Assembly: GCA_030348385.1 (NCBI GenBank)
Contig: JAUCFP010000006.1
Location: 2,232,001 to 2,296,000 of the forward strand
Length of the DNA: 64,000 bases
Origin: Cytobacillus sp. NJ13
GTDB lineage: Bacteria; Bacillota; Bacilli; Bacillales; Cytobacillaceae
Direction of reading: 5' to 3'
The position numbers and the translations under genes are program-made. How positions within the stretch are numbered: the first letter of the stretch is position 1; the number at the start of each line of letters is the position of its first letter. The notes under the pieces were generated by a model, which had not been told where the DNA came from, searched no databases, and worked only from the letters and a program-made list of their open reading frames with translations. Below, piece after piece: positions 42,979 to 51,998 of this stretch.

Positions 42979-44400
42979 TTATTGCAAAGATGCTTTTTTC
43001 CGTGGAAACCTAATCGTAAATTTAGTCCCTTCCCCTCTATCACTGCTGACAGCAATCTCTCCGCTGTGCAGCTGAACAAGCTGTTTAACAATGGAAAGTC
43101 CAATGCCAAATTCACCAAAGGAATGATTGGTCCTGGATAAATCAGCTTTATAAAAACGCAGCCAGATAGACTCGATTTCTTGAGGATCGATGCCTATGCC
43201 CGTGTCCTCTATTTCGATCACTGTCTGATCAGGATCTTCTTTACCCCTTAATAATATGGAACCTTGATCGGTGAATTGGATGCTGTTCTTTACAATATTA
43301 ACTAAAATTTGAATTAGCCGGTCATAATCTGCATGAACTGAAACACCTTCTTCAGCCTCAAGATAAATCCTGTTGCCTTTTTCCCCTGCCTGAATTTCCA
43401 GCTGTTCCTTAACAATTTCAAAGGCTTCCATAAGATCAATATCCATTTTATTCAGCTGCAGCTGATTGGACCGGATCTTTTCATAATCCAGATTTTCGTT
43501 TACCAGACGAATAAGCCTCTTTGCTTCCCTGTCAATCAGGACCATCCCTTTTTCCTTTTCCGCCTCCAGGATCATTCCTCCTTTAATTCCTTCAGCCAAA
43601 CCACTGATGGTGGTCAAAGGAGTCCGCAGCTCGTGCGAGACATCCGCAATGAATTTCCTCCTTCTATTCTCCAGTCTTTTAATTTCTTCATTAGACTCCT
43701 TCAATCTGGCTGCCATATCGTTAAAGTCTTTAGCCAGTTCACCGATTTCATCCATATAGGTGTATGGCACATTTACATCATAGTTCCCGGATGAAATCAT
43801 AGAGGCAGCATTCCTGAGGTCCATTATTCTCTTGATCAGATTTTTAGACAGAACCAGGCTTAACAGAATGGTCGCAGAGAGTGAAATAAAAATGGTATAT
43901 AATAAAAATCGATTTAATTGGCTGACAACCTCCATCGCTCCAGTTATAGGTGACAGAAGCAAAACTCCTCCAACCAGGTTGCCCCCCTGCATATAAGGCA
44001 TGGAAACCAATGTTACCTCCTGGCCGAAGCGTTCTATATCATGCTTTACAGTTACTTTATTTCCTTTCGAAATTTCAGCCCACTCAGATTTGGTCAGCTG
44101 AATCATCGGATCTGATTTGAGCTCCGGATACAAGACCCTCCCTTTATGGTCAAAGAGGATGTATTTTATATTCCTTGCATCGAGCAGCTGGCTGTATTCT
44201 GTTAAAAATTGCTCATCACCCTCTAACCTGACTGTTAAATCAGTCAGGATCTGTTCCCCATAGGAATCGAGCTCTTCCACTTTATTTTCAAAAATATAAT
44301 TCTCAACAAACTGGGAGAAAAGAATGCTTAATAACAGGAATGCCAGAATGAGGATGCTGACATGGCTAAGCAGCAGCTGATAAAAATATTTAACTTTCAT
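42979..44400 (-). CDS. Membrane sensor histidine kinase
   Basis: A roughly 473-residue kinase: membrane helix 1 near residues 8-30, an extracytoplasmic domain of about 130 residues, helix 2 near residue 170, a HAMP domain, HisKA with DVSHELRTPLTTISGLAEGI, and an ATPase domain with NIVKNSIQF, DTGIGIDPQ and GIGLSIVKQL. Several ATGs are open upstream; I choose the one at 44398-44400, which overlaps the response regulator stop by 11 bases. It pairs with the upstream OmpR-type regulator and the divergent His-rich secreted protein may be its target or ligand sensor. Confidence 0.85.
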   Translation of the reverse strand: MKVKYFYQLLLSHVSILILAFLLLSILFSQFVENYIFENKVEELDSYGEQILTDLTVRLEGDEQFLTEYSQLLDARNIKYILFDHKGRVLYPELKSDPMIQLTKSEWAEISKGNKVTVKHDIERFGQEVTLVSMPYMQGGNLVGGVLLLSPITGAMEVVSQLNRFLLYTIFISLSATILLSLVLSKNLIKRIMDLRNAASMISSGNYDVNVPYTYMDEIGELAKDFNDMAARLKESNEEIKRLENRRRKFIADVSHELRTPLTTISGLAEGIKGGMILEAEKEKGMVLIDREAKRLIRLVNENLDYEKIRSNQLQLNKMDIDLMEAFEIVKEQLEIQAGEKGNRIYLEAEEGVSVHADYDRLIQILVNIVKNSIQFTDQGSILLRGKEDPDQTVIEIEDTGIGIDPQEIESIWLRFYKADLSRTNHSFGEFGIGLSIVKQLVQLHSGEIAVSSDRGEGTKFTIRFPRKKASLQ

Positions 44401-45091
44401 TTTCAGCTGCCGTTTCATCAAATTTATAGCCCACGCCCCATACTGTATGGATAAAAGGCTGCTCATCCGTGCCTATTTTTTTCCTGAGCCTTTTTATATG
44501 TACATCAACCGTTCTTTCATCTCCATAAAACTGATACCCCCATACACTATCAAGCAGCTGCTCTCTTGTAAATACCTGTTTTGGATGTTTTACAAGATAA
44601 TACAGCAAGTCAAATTCCTTTGGGGTCAAATTCTTAAGAAGCTGCCCATTATAATAGGCCTCTCTGGAATCTCTGCTGATTTTGAAGTATTCACTGGCAA
44701 CATAGTGGGGGTCATCCACTGATACTGCTTCAGCCTGAAACCTGCGTGTCACCGCTTTGATCCTGGCCATTAGCGTCAGCGGACTGAATGGCTTGGTCAC
44801 ATAATCATCAGCACCCATTTCAAGGCCCAGAACCTGATCGGACTCGCTATCTTTAGCCGTCAGCATAATAATCGGGACCTTGCTCAATTCCCTTATCTTA
44901 CGGCAGAGAGTCACTCCATCCATGATAGGAAGCATCCAATCGACGATAATTAAGTCCCATCTTTCTTTATTAAAATGTTCAAACCCCTGCTGCCCATCGT
45001 GGACAAAGACACCCTGATACCCTTCTTTCATAAAGAACATCTCCAGCATTGAACAGACACTTTCATTATCTTCCACAACAAGTATTTTCAT
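44390..45091 (-). CDS. OmpR-family response regulator
   Basis: A 233-residue regulator with a receiver domain (VVEDNE acidic pair, VDWMLPIMDG with the phosphorylated Asp near residue 53, LTAKD, and the KPF lysine) and a winged-helix DNA-binding domain (LTPKEFDLLYYLVKHPKQVF and RTVDVHIKRLRKKIG). The frame is open 22 codons further upstream; the ATG at 45089-45091 gives the usual start MKILVVEDN. It is divergent from the His-rich secreted protein gene, so their promoters share a gap. Confidence 0.88.
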   Translation of the reverse strand: MKILVVEDNESVCSMLEMFFMKEGYQGVFVHDGQQGFEHFNKERWDLIIVDWMLPIMDGVTLCRKIRELSKVPIIMLTAKDSESDQVLGLEMGADDYVTKPFSPLTLMARIKAVTRRFQAEAVSVDDPHYVASEYFKISRDSREAYYNGQLLKNLTPKEFDLLYYLVKHPKQVFTREQLLDSVWGYQFYGDERTVDVHIKRLRKKIGTDEQPFIHTVWGVGYKFDETAAENES

Positions 45092-45273
45092 TTTCCCATC
45101 ACCGTCCCCGAACAGTCTTCTTTTCTTAATGTAATCGAAATGAGTGTTTTTTTTCAATGAATATCTCTGTCCTTAATGTTTTCGTGAAAAAGATAGCCAA
45201 TTTATTCATGCTTTCGCTATATCTTGGGAAATGCTATATACGAATTATAATTTTGAAAGGAGTGCAGTGCAGC

Positions 45274-45912
45274 ATGAATAAAAAATTACTACTAGTATTG
45301 TCTTTTTGCATTATTTTAATGGGGGCCGCTTTATCCGTTAACGCCGAAACAGCACCAAAGGAACAATCACCGGAACAAGAGCAAAAACATGAACACCATC
45401 ACAGAATGATTGATGAATCCCAAATGAAATCCCTTCTGGAACAAGGATTCACCAAAAAGGAAATCTTCATAGCTGCCCACATTGCAAAGTTTTCAAATAA
45501 ACAGATTGCAGATGTATTGGCATTTTATAAAAAAAATAACTCTTCCTGGGAAAAAACAGCACAGCAGTATGGAGTGGATTTAGAGAAAATAAAGAAGCAT
45601 CATCATCACATGGATAAGTTCCTTGAAACTAATAAGCAAGTTGTTCTGCAAAAGGTCTCCGAGTATTCCGGCAAGTCTCCCCAAGTGCTGCAGAGGTATC
45701 TTGACAAAGGAGTCCCTCTTCGTTTCCTTATTTCCGGTGCAGCCATCGCAAAGGCGGCAAATATGGATCTGGGCGAAATAATTCAAATGAAGGAACAAGG
45801 AAAATCAATGCCTGAAATAAAAAAGGAACTGAACCTGGAAAAAGAACAAATCCATGCAGAAATAAAAAAACTGGTTGATGAAATTCACAAGGAAGTCAGA
45901 AAGACAAAATAA
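45274..45912 (+). CDS. Secreted histidine-rich helical protein, unknown function
   Basis: A roughly 212-residue protein with a signal peptide (MNKKLLLVLSFCIILMGAAL, then cleavage near VNA-ET). The mature part has two histidine clusters (HEHHHR and KKHHHHMDK) and two related helical segments, each with a FTKKEIF/PLRFLIS-type turn and an AHIAKFSNKQIADVL or AAIAKAANMDLGEII pattern. No family is recognised. The His clusters suggest metal binding outside the membrane. It is divergent from a two-component system; the frame opens at 45157, but the ATG at 45274 has GAAAGGAG upstream and starts the signal peptide. Confidence 0.7.
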   Translation: MNKKLLLVLSFCIILMGAALSVNAETAPKEQSPEQEQKHEHHHRMIDESQMKSLLEQGFTKKEIFIAAHIAKFSNKQIADVLAFYKKNNSSWEKTAQQYGVDLEKIKKHHHHMDKFLETNKQVVLQKVSEYSGKSPQVLQRYLDKGVPLRFLISGAAIAKAANMDLGEIIQMKEQGKSMPEIKKELNLEKEQIHAEIKKLVDEIHKEVRKTK

Positions 45913-45919
45913 TATGTTA

Positions 45920-45946
45920 AAACCGCAGAGGGCATCTCTGCGGTTT
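45920..45946 (+). terminator. Terminator after the His-rich gene
   Basis: AAACCGCAGAG pairs with CTCTGCGGTTT around a 5-base loop; the T-run after it is short. Confidence 0.75.
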
Positions 45947-45992
45947 CGTTTTATTTAAAACAGAATTATAATGAAAGGCAGAGGTGAACAAA

Positions 45993-46310
45993 ATGACAGA
46001 AGAAAACACGCCGTACCCAGCCGATCTGGATGAAGAAACCTTATTCATGGTTTCCCAAACATTCAAAGCATTATCAGATCCAACCAGGCTTAGAATTCTT
46101 CATTTATTATTTCACGGAGAGTATTCGGTAAATGAGATTGCCGAAAACCTATCACTGCTTCAGTCTACGGTTTCTCACCAGCTTCGCTTTTTGAAAAACC
46201 TGCGGCTGGTAAAATTCCGCCGTGAAGGAACCACTCTTTTCTACAGCCATGATGATGAACACGTCATTAGTTTATTGAACCAGGCAATCGAACATAGCCA
46301 GCATTCATAA
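45993..46310 (+). CDS. czrA: ArsR/SmtB-family metal sensor CzrA
   Basis: A 105-residue winged-helix repressor. The DNA-binding helix is [20 protein letters not shown]. The C-terminal alpha-5 helix has the zinc site of CzrA: Asp-X-His (DEH), then His and His spaced as in CzrA (D84-H86-H97-H100 there). So Zn(II) or Co(II) should release it from DNA. GTG at 45984 is open, but the ATG at 45993 has AGAGGTG at the right distance. The CDF exporter gene 240 bases away with an ArsR-type palindrome is its likely target. Confidence 0.88.
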   Translation: MTEENTPYPADLDEETLFMVSQTFKALSDPTRLRILHLLFHGEYSVNEIAENLSLLQSTVSHQLRFLKNLRLVKFRREGTTLFYSHDDEHVISLLNQAIEHSQHS

Positions 46311-46494
46311 GAAAAGCGGAAGCGCCTTGCCCACGAAGGAACGCAGACTAAGATCGCCACGTCCTGTGGCAACGTCTGCATGACCCGCATCCTGCGGGCC
46401 TCAAGCATAAGACGAGCCTCACGGTAAGGCGTCCTTTGCCTTGCTGGGAGGATTGGCTTATGACCTCGAGGGGGTAGGCGCTGGAGCTAGACAG
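46309..46494 (+). repeat. Dispersed intergenic repeat, full copy
   Basis: About 185 bp from AAGAAAAGCGGAAGCGCCTT to GGCGCTGGAGCTAGACAG, with terminal inverted complementarity (AAGCGCC and GGCGCT). Internal GC-rich hairpins: CGCATCCTGCGG and a GAGCCTCACGGTAAGGCG region. No ORF. Fills the gap between czrA and czcD. Confidence 0.8.
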
Positions 46495-46554
46495 TTATCG
46501 TTGTTAAAGATTAATACTTTCTTATTTCATGAATAAGCTGTCCTTTGGCCCCTA

Positions 46555-47478
46555 TTAATTGCAGCTTTCATTATGGCCGGGGCAGCCTTTTCTTTCTCCT
46601 TCCACTTGAATTGTGCTATGCTCAATGCCATATTCATCATGCAGTACCGATTGTGCCGCATGAAGGACTGCATCGTGGCCGCCGTCATGTTCAATCACAA
46701 GATGGCAGCTAAGAGATGGGAAACCAGAAGTAATCGTCCAAATATGAAGATCATGAACATCCTTTACATGTGCAAGGCCAAGGAGCGCACTTTTAATATC
46801 CTCAGGATTCAGGTGGGAAGGTGTCCCTTCCATTAAAATATGAAAGGACTCTTTTACCACCCTCCATCCGCTTATTAGGATAAGAACTGCTACCATTACA
46901 CTTGCAATCGGGTCCGCAATGCCCCAGCCGAAGAAATAAATTAGAAGCGCAGCTGTTATAGCTCCAACGGAACCAAGCAAGTCACCAAGAACATGCAGAA
47001 AAGCGCTCCTAACATTTAAATTGTGTTCCTTATCCCCACTCATTAATATAAATGCTGCTGCGATATTTACGAGCAGTCCGATCGATGAGATCACCAGCAT
47101 CCCCATACTTTGAACAGCCGGCGGCTCAAGAATGCGGTGATAGGCTTCATAGAAAATATAGAGAGAAATCAAGAGCAGTGTGATTCCATTAATTGAAGCA
47201 GCAATAATTTCAAATCGTTTGTAGCCAAATGTTTTTGAATTTGTCGCCTTTTTTTCCCCTATTTTGATTGCCAGAAAACTTAAGCCAAGCGCAGCTGCAT
47301 CACTCAGCATGTGTCCGGCATCCGATAGCAGCGCAAGGCTGTTAGTCCATACTCCACCAATTACTTCTACAATCATAAATGAAGCAATCAAAATAAATGC
47401 CCACATTAAGGCCTTTTTATTGCCTGTGTGATGATGATCATGTGAATGCCCATGTCCGTGACTATGACTGTGCCCCAT
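46555..47478 (-). CDS. czcD: Cation diffusion facilitator, CzcD-like zinc exporter
   Basis: A 307-residue CDF exporter with a histidine-rich N-terminus (HSHSHGHGHSHDHHH), six membrane helices and a cytoplasmic C-terminal domain. The zinc-transport ligands are in SDAGHMLSD (HxxxD of helix 2) and HVLGDLLGS (HxxxD of helix 5). It pumps Zn2+ or Co2+ out of the cell in exchange for protons. The ATG follows GGGGTGGAATG. An ArsR-type palindrome covers the region just upstream of it and is likely the CzrA operator. Confidence 0.92.
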   Translation of the reverse strand: MGHSHSHGHGHSHDHHHTGNKKALMWAFILIASFMIVEVIGGVWTNSLALLSDAGHMLSDAAALGLSFLAIKIGEKKATNSKTFGYKRFEIIAASINGITLLLISLYIFYEAYHRILEPPAVQSMGMLVISSIGLLVNIAAAFILMSGDKEHNLNVRSAFLHVLGDLLGSVGAITAALLIYFFGWGIADPIASVMVAVLILISGWRVVKESFHILMEGTPSHLNPEDIKSALLGLAHVKDVHDLHIWTITSGFPSLSCHLVIEHDGGHDAVLHAAQSVLHDEYGIEHSTIQVEGERKGCPGHNESCN

Positions 47479-47493
47479 TCATTCCACCCCTTT

Positions 47494-47513
47494 ATATGAA
47501 TATATGTTCATAT
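47494..47513. promoter_or_regulatory. ArsR/CzrA-type operator upstream of czcD
   Basis: ATATGAATATATGTTCATAT is a palindrome of the form TGAA-N6-TTCA, the pattern typical of SmtB/ArsR operators, placed about 16 bases from the czcD start codon. Confidence 0.6.
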
Positions 47514-47652
47514 ATATTATGTATGACATTGGCTTATTGTTCAATGATTTTTTATTGTATTCTTTTTATTTAGACTAAAAGAGTGGAGTCAAACATTTTA
47601 TGATGATATCCAGCAGAAAAGCCATTTCTTCACAGCAATTTTAGGATTCACA

Positions 47653-47684
47653 AAAAGGCAGCCTGAATATACAGGCAGCCCTTT
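47653..47684 (-). terminator. Terminator after pbuG
   Basis: On the minus strand AAGGGCTGCCTG pairs with CAGGCTGCCTTTTT with one bulge and a mismatch, followed by Ts. Confidence 0.65.
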
Positions 47685-47687
47685 TCC

Positions 47688-48983
47688 TTATGCAAGATAA
47701 ACAAAATACCCCATAAATGCAATACATAGTCCATACATGATTGGATGAATTTCTTTTGGCCTTTTCAATGCCAGCATTGTGATTGGGTATAAAATGAAGC
47801 CTAGAGCAATCCCAGTTGCTACACTGAAAGTCAGCGGCATCATTAAGATGGTCACAAATGCCGGAATGGCAATCTCCAGCTTTCCCCAATCTATATGTTT
47901 CACTTCCATAGCCATCAGTGCTCCTACAATGATAAGTGCCGGAGACGTAACTTCGGCCGTAATTACACCGAGCAATGGAGAAAAGAATAATGCAACAGCG
48001 AAGCATGCAGAGATGATTACTGAAGTAAAGCCTGTCCTTCCTCCCGCCGCAATCCCTGAACTGGACTCAATCATGGAGGCAGTTGTAGAAGTTCCAAGCA
48101 CAGAACCGACTACAGTAGCACTTGAATCCGCCAGAAGCGCTTTTCCCGCATTAGGGATTTCATTATTCTTCATCAATCCTGACTGGCTTGCAATGGCTAT
48201 TAAGGCTCCAGCCGTATCAAAAAAGGCAACAAATAAGAAAGTGAATATGACTGCCAGCATTTCCGGCGTAAAGATTTGATCAATATTCAGAAAAACTTCA
48301 CCAAATGTCGGTTCAAGGCTTGGAATGGCCCCAACAATTTTTTCCGGTTTATCAATAAGGCCAATTAACATTCCAGCAGCAGATGAAATGACCATGCCAT
48401 AGAAAATGGCACCTTTGACTCCCCTTACCATTAAAACGATTGTTAAAATAAAACAGAAAACAGCCAGCAGCGTGACTGGGGATTTAAAATCGCCAATCGC
48501 AACAAATGTTGCATCATTACCTACAATCAAGCCCGCATTTTTCAATCCGATAAAAGCAATAAAAAAGCCAATGCCGCCTGCTATTGCATGCTTTAAATCC
48601 TTGGGTATGATGTTAATAATTTTTTCCCGTATTTTTAATAAGCTTAAAATCACAAATAAAATTCCTGATACAAATACACCAGTTAAAGCAGTTTGCCATG
48701 GAATGCCCATCCCAATGCAGACAGAAAAAGTGAAGAAAGAATTGAGGCCCATGCTTGGTGCAATCCCAATTGGATAATTGGACAACAAGCCAATTAATAA
48801 AGAGCCAATAATAGCAGACAGCGCCGTAGCCGTAAAGACAGCTCCTTTATCCATTCCAGCCTGGCTAAGTATAATTGGATTTACAATTAATATATATGCC
48901 ATTGATAAAAACGTCGTTAAACCTGCGATGGTTTCCTGTTTGTAAGTTGTTTCTCTTTCACGAAACCGGAAAAAAGATGACAT
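47688..48983 (-). CDS. pbuG: Guanine/hypoxanthine permease PbuG (AzgA family)
   Basis: A 431-residue permease of the NCS2/AzgA family with 12 to 14 membrane segments. Typical segments are TFLSMAYILIVNPIILS at the start, APSMGLNSFFTF near residue 75 and the substrate-binding AFFDTAGALIAI near residue 255. It imports hypoxanthine and guanine. AAGGAGGGAATGGC precedes the ATG. The upstream leader has a guanine-type purine riboswitch and a terminator, so purine excess should switch it off. Confidence 0.9.
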   Translation of the reverse strand: MSSFFRFRERETTYKQETIAGLTTFLSMAYILIVNPIILSQAGMDKGAVFTATALSAIIGSLLIGLLSNYPIGIAPSMGLNSFFTFSVCIGMGIPWQTALTGVFVSGILFVILSLLKIREKIINIIPKDLKHAIAGGIGFFIAFIGLKNAGLIVGNDATFVAIGDFKSPVTLLAVFCFILTIVLMVRGVKGAIFYGMVISSAAGMLIGLIDKPEKIVGAIPSLEPTFGEVFLNIDQIFTPEMLAVIFTFLFVAFFDTAGALIAIASQSGLMKNNEIPNAGKALLADSSATVVGSVLGTSTTASMIESSSGIAAGGRTGFTSVIISACFAVALFFSPLLGVITAEVTSPALIIVGALMAMEVKHIDWGKLEIAIPAFVTILMMPLTFSVATGIALGFILYPITMLALKRPKEIHPIMYGLCIAFMGYFVYLA

Positions 48984-49011
48984 GCCATTCCCTCCTTATT
49001 TAGTTACTAAT

Positions 49012-49038
49012 AAAAAAAGCTCCGCAATTTGCGAAGCT
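49012..49038 (-). terminator. Riboswitch-controlled terminator before pbuG
   Basis: AGCTTCGC pairs with GCGGAGCT, including one wobble, and is followed by a long T-run on the minus strand. It lies between the purine aptamer and pbuG. Confidence 0.85.
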
Positions 49039-49090
49039 GCCATAAGAAAACAGAAGGAAAATAGCATGCCGATTCGAACAAGCTATATCC

Positions 49091-49157
49091 CCTGTAGTCA
49101 AGCTATTTACGGCAGCCCGGTAGAAACGCTCAGACCTTATCTCTGAACATATACAGG
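49091..49157 (-). ncRNA. Purine riboswitch (guanine/hypoxanthine type)
   Basis: The minus strand shows CCTGTATATG, a P2 hairpin arm, GTTTCTACC, GGGCTGCCGTAAATAGC and then GACTACAGG, which pairs with the start as P1. The specificity base in GACTAC is C, which selects guanine or hypoxanthine rather than adenine. Confidence 0.93.
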
Positions 49158-49481
49158 TAAAATCTATTGCCGCAGCACATCATTTGATCAATGTCCTGCG
49201 CTCAATAAAATTATATATTAATATAATGAAAACAATTCTAGCAAACTCATATATGAAGGTCAATTCTTTAATTTATTCTGAGTATTCCCCTTTATCTTAA
49301 AGTTGGTACAGGGGTTTAATGTTAATTTTTTTTTGTAATGGGTAAACATTAAGAAAAGCGTAATCGCCTTGGTCACCCCCGACACCTCGATGGGGTAGGC
49401 TGCTTATGCTAGACAGCAATCGCAGTTCGAAAATTTTCACTTTCTTACTTCTTAAAATCCAGCATGAGGAGGCAGGTCAAA
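49158..49481. other. Gap between purine riboswitch and the YoxC-like gene
   Basis: Holds the upstream pbuG promoter region, AT-rich sequence and the decayed dispersed repeat at 49351-49416. No ORF seen. Confidence 0.5.
49351..49416 (+). repeat. Dispersed intergenic repeat, decayed copy
   Basis: AAGAAAAGCGTAATCGCCTT, then CACCCCCGACACCTCGATGG and GGTAGGCTGCTTATGCTAGACAG. It keeps both ends of the family, with the middle deleted and several changes. Confidence 0.7.
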
Positions 49482-49796
49482 ATGTTCATTGTATATGCAA
49501 GCTTGATTCTTATTGCAGTATCCCTGATCTTTCTGGGCATCTATGCTTTTAAAGCATACAAGGATGCCAAACCGGCAATTAAGAAACTGACAGCTCTAAG
49601 CACTGTTATGCAGCTAAAAGCCGATCAATTAAAAAATGGAGTTGACGAACTGACAGCAACCCAGAAAGAAATTCAAAGAGATATCAATTATAAAAAACAG
49701 ACCTTTAACAATACGATATCCGCAGTAAAAGAAACACCAAAGAAAATTAAGAAATGGTGGAACATTAAAATACCTTTTATCCACCAAATTAAATAA
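49482..49796 (+). CDS. DUF948-like membrane-anchored protein (YoxC-like)
   Basis: A 104-residue protein with one N-terminal membrane helix (IVYASLILIAVSLIFLGIYA) and a long coiled-coil tail (QLKADQLKNGVDELTATQKE), as in the DUF948 family. The role is unknown. The ATG at 49482 follows GAGGAGG; an in-frame ATG 18 bases earlier overlaps that site. Convergent with the YihY-type gene across a shared terminator. Confidence 0.65.
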   Translation: MFIVYASLILIAVSLIFLGIYAFKAYKDAKPAIKKLTALSTVMQLKADQLKNGVDELTATQKEIQRDINYKKQTFNNTISAVKETPKKIKKWWNIKIPFIHQIK

Positions 49797-49819
49797 AACG
49801 AGGGCTGAGCCCTCGTTTT
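49795..49819. terminator. Bidirectional terminator
   Basis: AAAACGAGGGC pairs with GCCCTCGTTTT around a 3-base loop, between convergent genes. Confidence 0.9.
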
Positions 49820-49827
49820 ATTTTGTC

Positions 49828-50730
49828 CTATTTTATTGAAAGTGTACGATATGCTTCTGCATCTGTTTGTACCTTGGGACTTTCTTTGTCATCTTTCTTT
49901 CCGCTGCCCGGCTTAAATGTATTATTTCTGTGATAGAGGGCACTTATTTCCCCGCCAATAACAAGGGCAAGTCCGGTTAAAAAGAACCATAGCATCAGTA
50001 CAATGACTCCGCCAAGGCTTCCGTATGTGGCGGAATAATTCCCAAAATTGCTTACATAAAAGGACAAGCCAAAAGATATAAGCTGCCACATAACTGTTGC
50101 GGCTATTGCACCTGGCAAGACCTGCTTGAAAGGAAAATGTTTATTCGGTGCTACCTTATAAAGAATAGCCAGGACTGTAACCATGATCACAAAAGCAATG
50201 ACCCATCTCAATACATTGATCAGTATCTGCATCCCATCAGGTATGTTAATAAAATTCTCAACAAAGTTCATGATGACTTTTCCGAACACAGGAAGAACCA
50301 TAGCAATGATGAATGCTGCGAGCAAACCAAGAGTCAAACCTATGGATATTAGTCTTGATTTTATAAATGACCTCGTTTCCTCCACATCAAAGGCGTCATT
50401 CATGGCTCTTATGAAAGCCTGCATTCCATTAGAAGCGGACCATAAAGTACCTATGATACCGAACGTCAGCAGGCCGCCGTTCGGCTTCGTAATGATATCC
50501 ACTACATTATCTTCAATAACATTAAATGAATCTGACGGCATTACACTCTGCAAGTATGATAATGCTTTTTGGGGATCCAGTGAAAGATATGGAACAATAG
50601 AGATAAGCAGAATTAACAAAGGAAAAATGGAGAGCATATAATAATAGGCTTGTTCGGCTGCAAGCCCGGTTGCCCGATCTTTCTTAAATTCCTTTCCGAG
50701 CTTCTTGCCAAATTGAATAACCTTATGCAT
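49828..50730 (-). CDS. YihY/BrkB-family membrane protein
   Basis: A 300-residue membrane protein with about six helices. The family pattern is RATGLAAEQAYYYMLSIFPLL, then GIIGTLWSASNGMQAFIRAMN, VLPGAIAATVMWQLISFGLS and YGSLGGVIVLMLWFFLTGLAL. It was once called ribonuclease BN, but that is wrong for this family; the true function is unknown. The C-terminus is a charged tail. The ATG at 50730 lies downstream of AAGGGAGGAG. Confidence 0.87.
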   Translation of the reverse strand: MHKVIQFGKKLGKEFKKDRATGLAAEQAYYYMLSIFPLLILLISIVPYLSLDPQKALSYLQSVMPSDSFNVIEDNVVDIITKPNGGLLTFGIIGTLWSASNGMQAFIRAMNDAFDVEETRSFIKSRLISIGLTLGLLAAFIIAMVLPVFGKVIMNFVENFINIPDGMQILINVLRWVIAFVIMVTVLAILYKVAPNKHFPFKQVLPGAIAATVMWQLISFGLSFYVSNFGNYSATYGSLGGVIVLMLWFFLTGLALVIGGEISALYHRNNTFKPGSGKKDDKESPKVQTDAEAYRTLSIK

Positions 50731-51092
50731 TTTACTACTCCTCCCTTAATCAGCTTATAGCTTGTATGTGTTTATTTCCCCGAAGACCTTTAAGCTAATC
50801 GTATTTTAATAAAATATTCATTCCATTTTGATAGATAAATAAAAAAGATACCTTTCCGCCAGAACGGAAATTATCCTAATAAGGGCATACAACTTATCAT
50901 TATGAAACTCGATATCCCTTATTTAATATAAGAAATGTTATAATTAGATATAGCCTTTATCAGACTTGTCGAATAATTAATTTGAGCTAAAATGGCACAA
51001 GCTATCATATTATGTTATTAGCTCATTAAAGATGCTCGTTCAGTCTGACAGTGTGTTATACATAAATTAATTTACTAAAATGGGGGTCATTT
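50731..51092. other. Gene-free region of about 360 bp
   Basis: AT-rich gap between divergent genes. Possible -10 boxes occur (TATAAT near 50938, TAAAAT near 50991 with TTGTCG 16 bases upstream). No ORF with a ribosome site and no clear repeat. Confidence 0.5.
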
Positions 51093-51986
51093 ATGAACGT
51101 TTCACTTGAAACTGCTGTTGAAGCAAATGTACATAAAGGGTTGACTAAAGGCAAGCTTGCAAAAAGGATTTTCTTCATCATACTTGGAGCCATACTTATG
51201 GGTGTCGGAATCGAAGAATTCCTAGTGCCCAATAAAATTCTGGATGGCGGAATAGTAGGAATCTCCATTATCCTCTCTCACATGTCCGGCTGGAAACTCG
51301 GCTGGTTTATTTTTATCTTAAATATTCCATTTTTTTACATAGGGTACAAACAGATAGGGAAAACCTTTGCTTTGTCTACATTGCTCGGCATTGCGGTATT
51401 ATCAGCCACTACCCTCCTCTTGCATGAGGTTCCCGTATTTACAGAGGACTTGCTGTTAGCTACTGTATTTGGCGGTATCGTTCTTGGCGTTGGAGTCGGA
51501 ATGGTGATTAGATATGGAGGATCTTTAGATGGAACAGAGATACTGGCCATTCTGGTAAATAAAAAGCTCCCGTTCTCTGTCGGGGAAATTATTATGTTTT
51601 TCAATATCTTCATTTTTGCTACTGCAGGCTTTGTTTTTGGCTGGGACCGTGCCATGTACTCAATCCTTGCATATTTCATTGCTTTCAAGACTATTGATGT
51701 TGTCATCAGCGGGCTGGATGAATCCAAATCCGCATGGATCATCAGCGACCAGCACAAGGTGATAGGCGAAGCGATTCTGGCCCGGCTTGGACGAGGCGTC
51801 ACCTACTTAAATGGGGAAGGTGCATACACTGGGGATGACAAAAAAGTAATTTTTTGTGTTATAACCAGACTTGAAGAAGCAAAATTAAAATCAATTGTCG
51901 AAGAATTAGATCCGAGTGCTTTTTTAGCAGTAGCTGATATTGCTGAAGTCAGAGGCGGCAGATTTAAAAAGAAAGCCATTCACTAA
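51093..51986 (+). CDS. YitT-family membrane protein (DUF161 + DUF2179)
   Basis: A 297-residue protein with five or six N-terminal membrane helices (the family segment EEFLVPNKILDGGIVGISI near residue 42) and a cytoplasmic C-terminal DUF2179 domain of about 90 residues (GRGVTYLNGEGAYTGDDKKV, then AEVRGGRFKKK). Members occur in several copies in Bacillus and their function is unknown. A GGGGG lies before the ATG. A hairpin shared with the convergent tauE gene follows. Confidence 0.87.
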   Translation: MNVSLETAVEANVHKGLTKGKLAKRIFFIILGAILMGVGIEEFLVPNKILDGGIVGISIILSHMSGWKLGWFIFILNIPFFYIGYKQIGKTFALSTLLGIAVLSATTLLLHEVPVFTEDLLLATVFGGIVLGVGVGMVIRYGGSLDGTEILAILVNKKLPFSVGEIIMFFNIFIFATAGFVFGWDRAMYSILAYFIAFKTIDVVISGLDESKSAWIISDQHKVIGEAILARLGRGVTYLNGEGAYTGDDKKVIFCVITRLEEAKLKSIVEELDPSAFLAVADIAEVRGGRFKKKAIH

Positions 51987-51998
51987 GAAATGTTAAAA

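Noticed and set aside
47641..48006. Long open frame inside pbuG on the same strand
   Set aside because: Overlaps the clear permease gene in another frame, Cys- and Ser-rich, no SD; a shadow.
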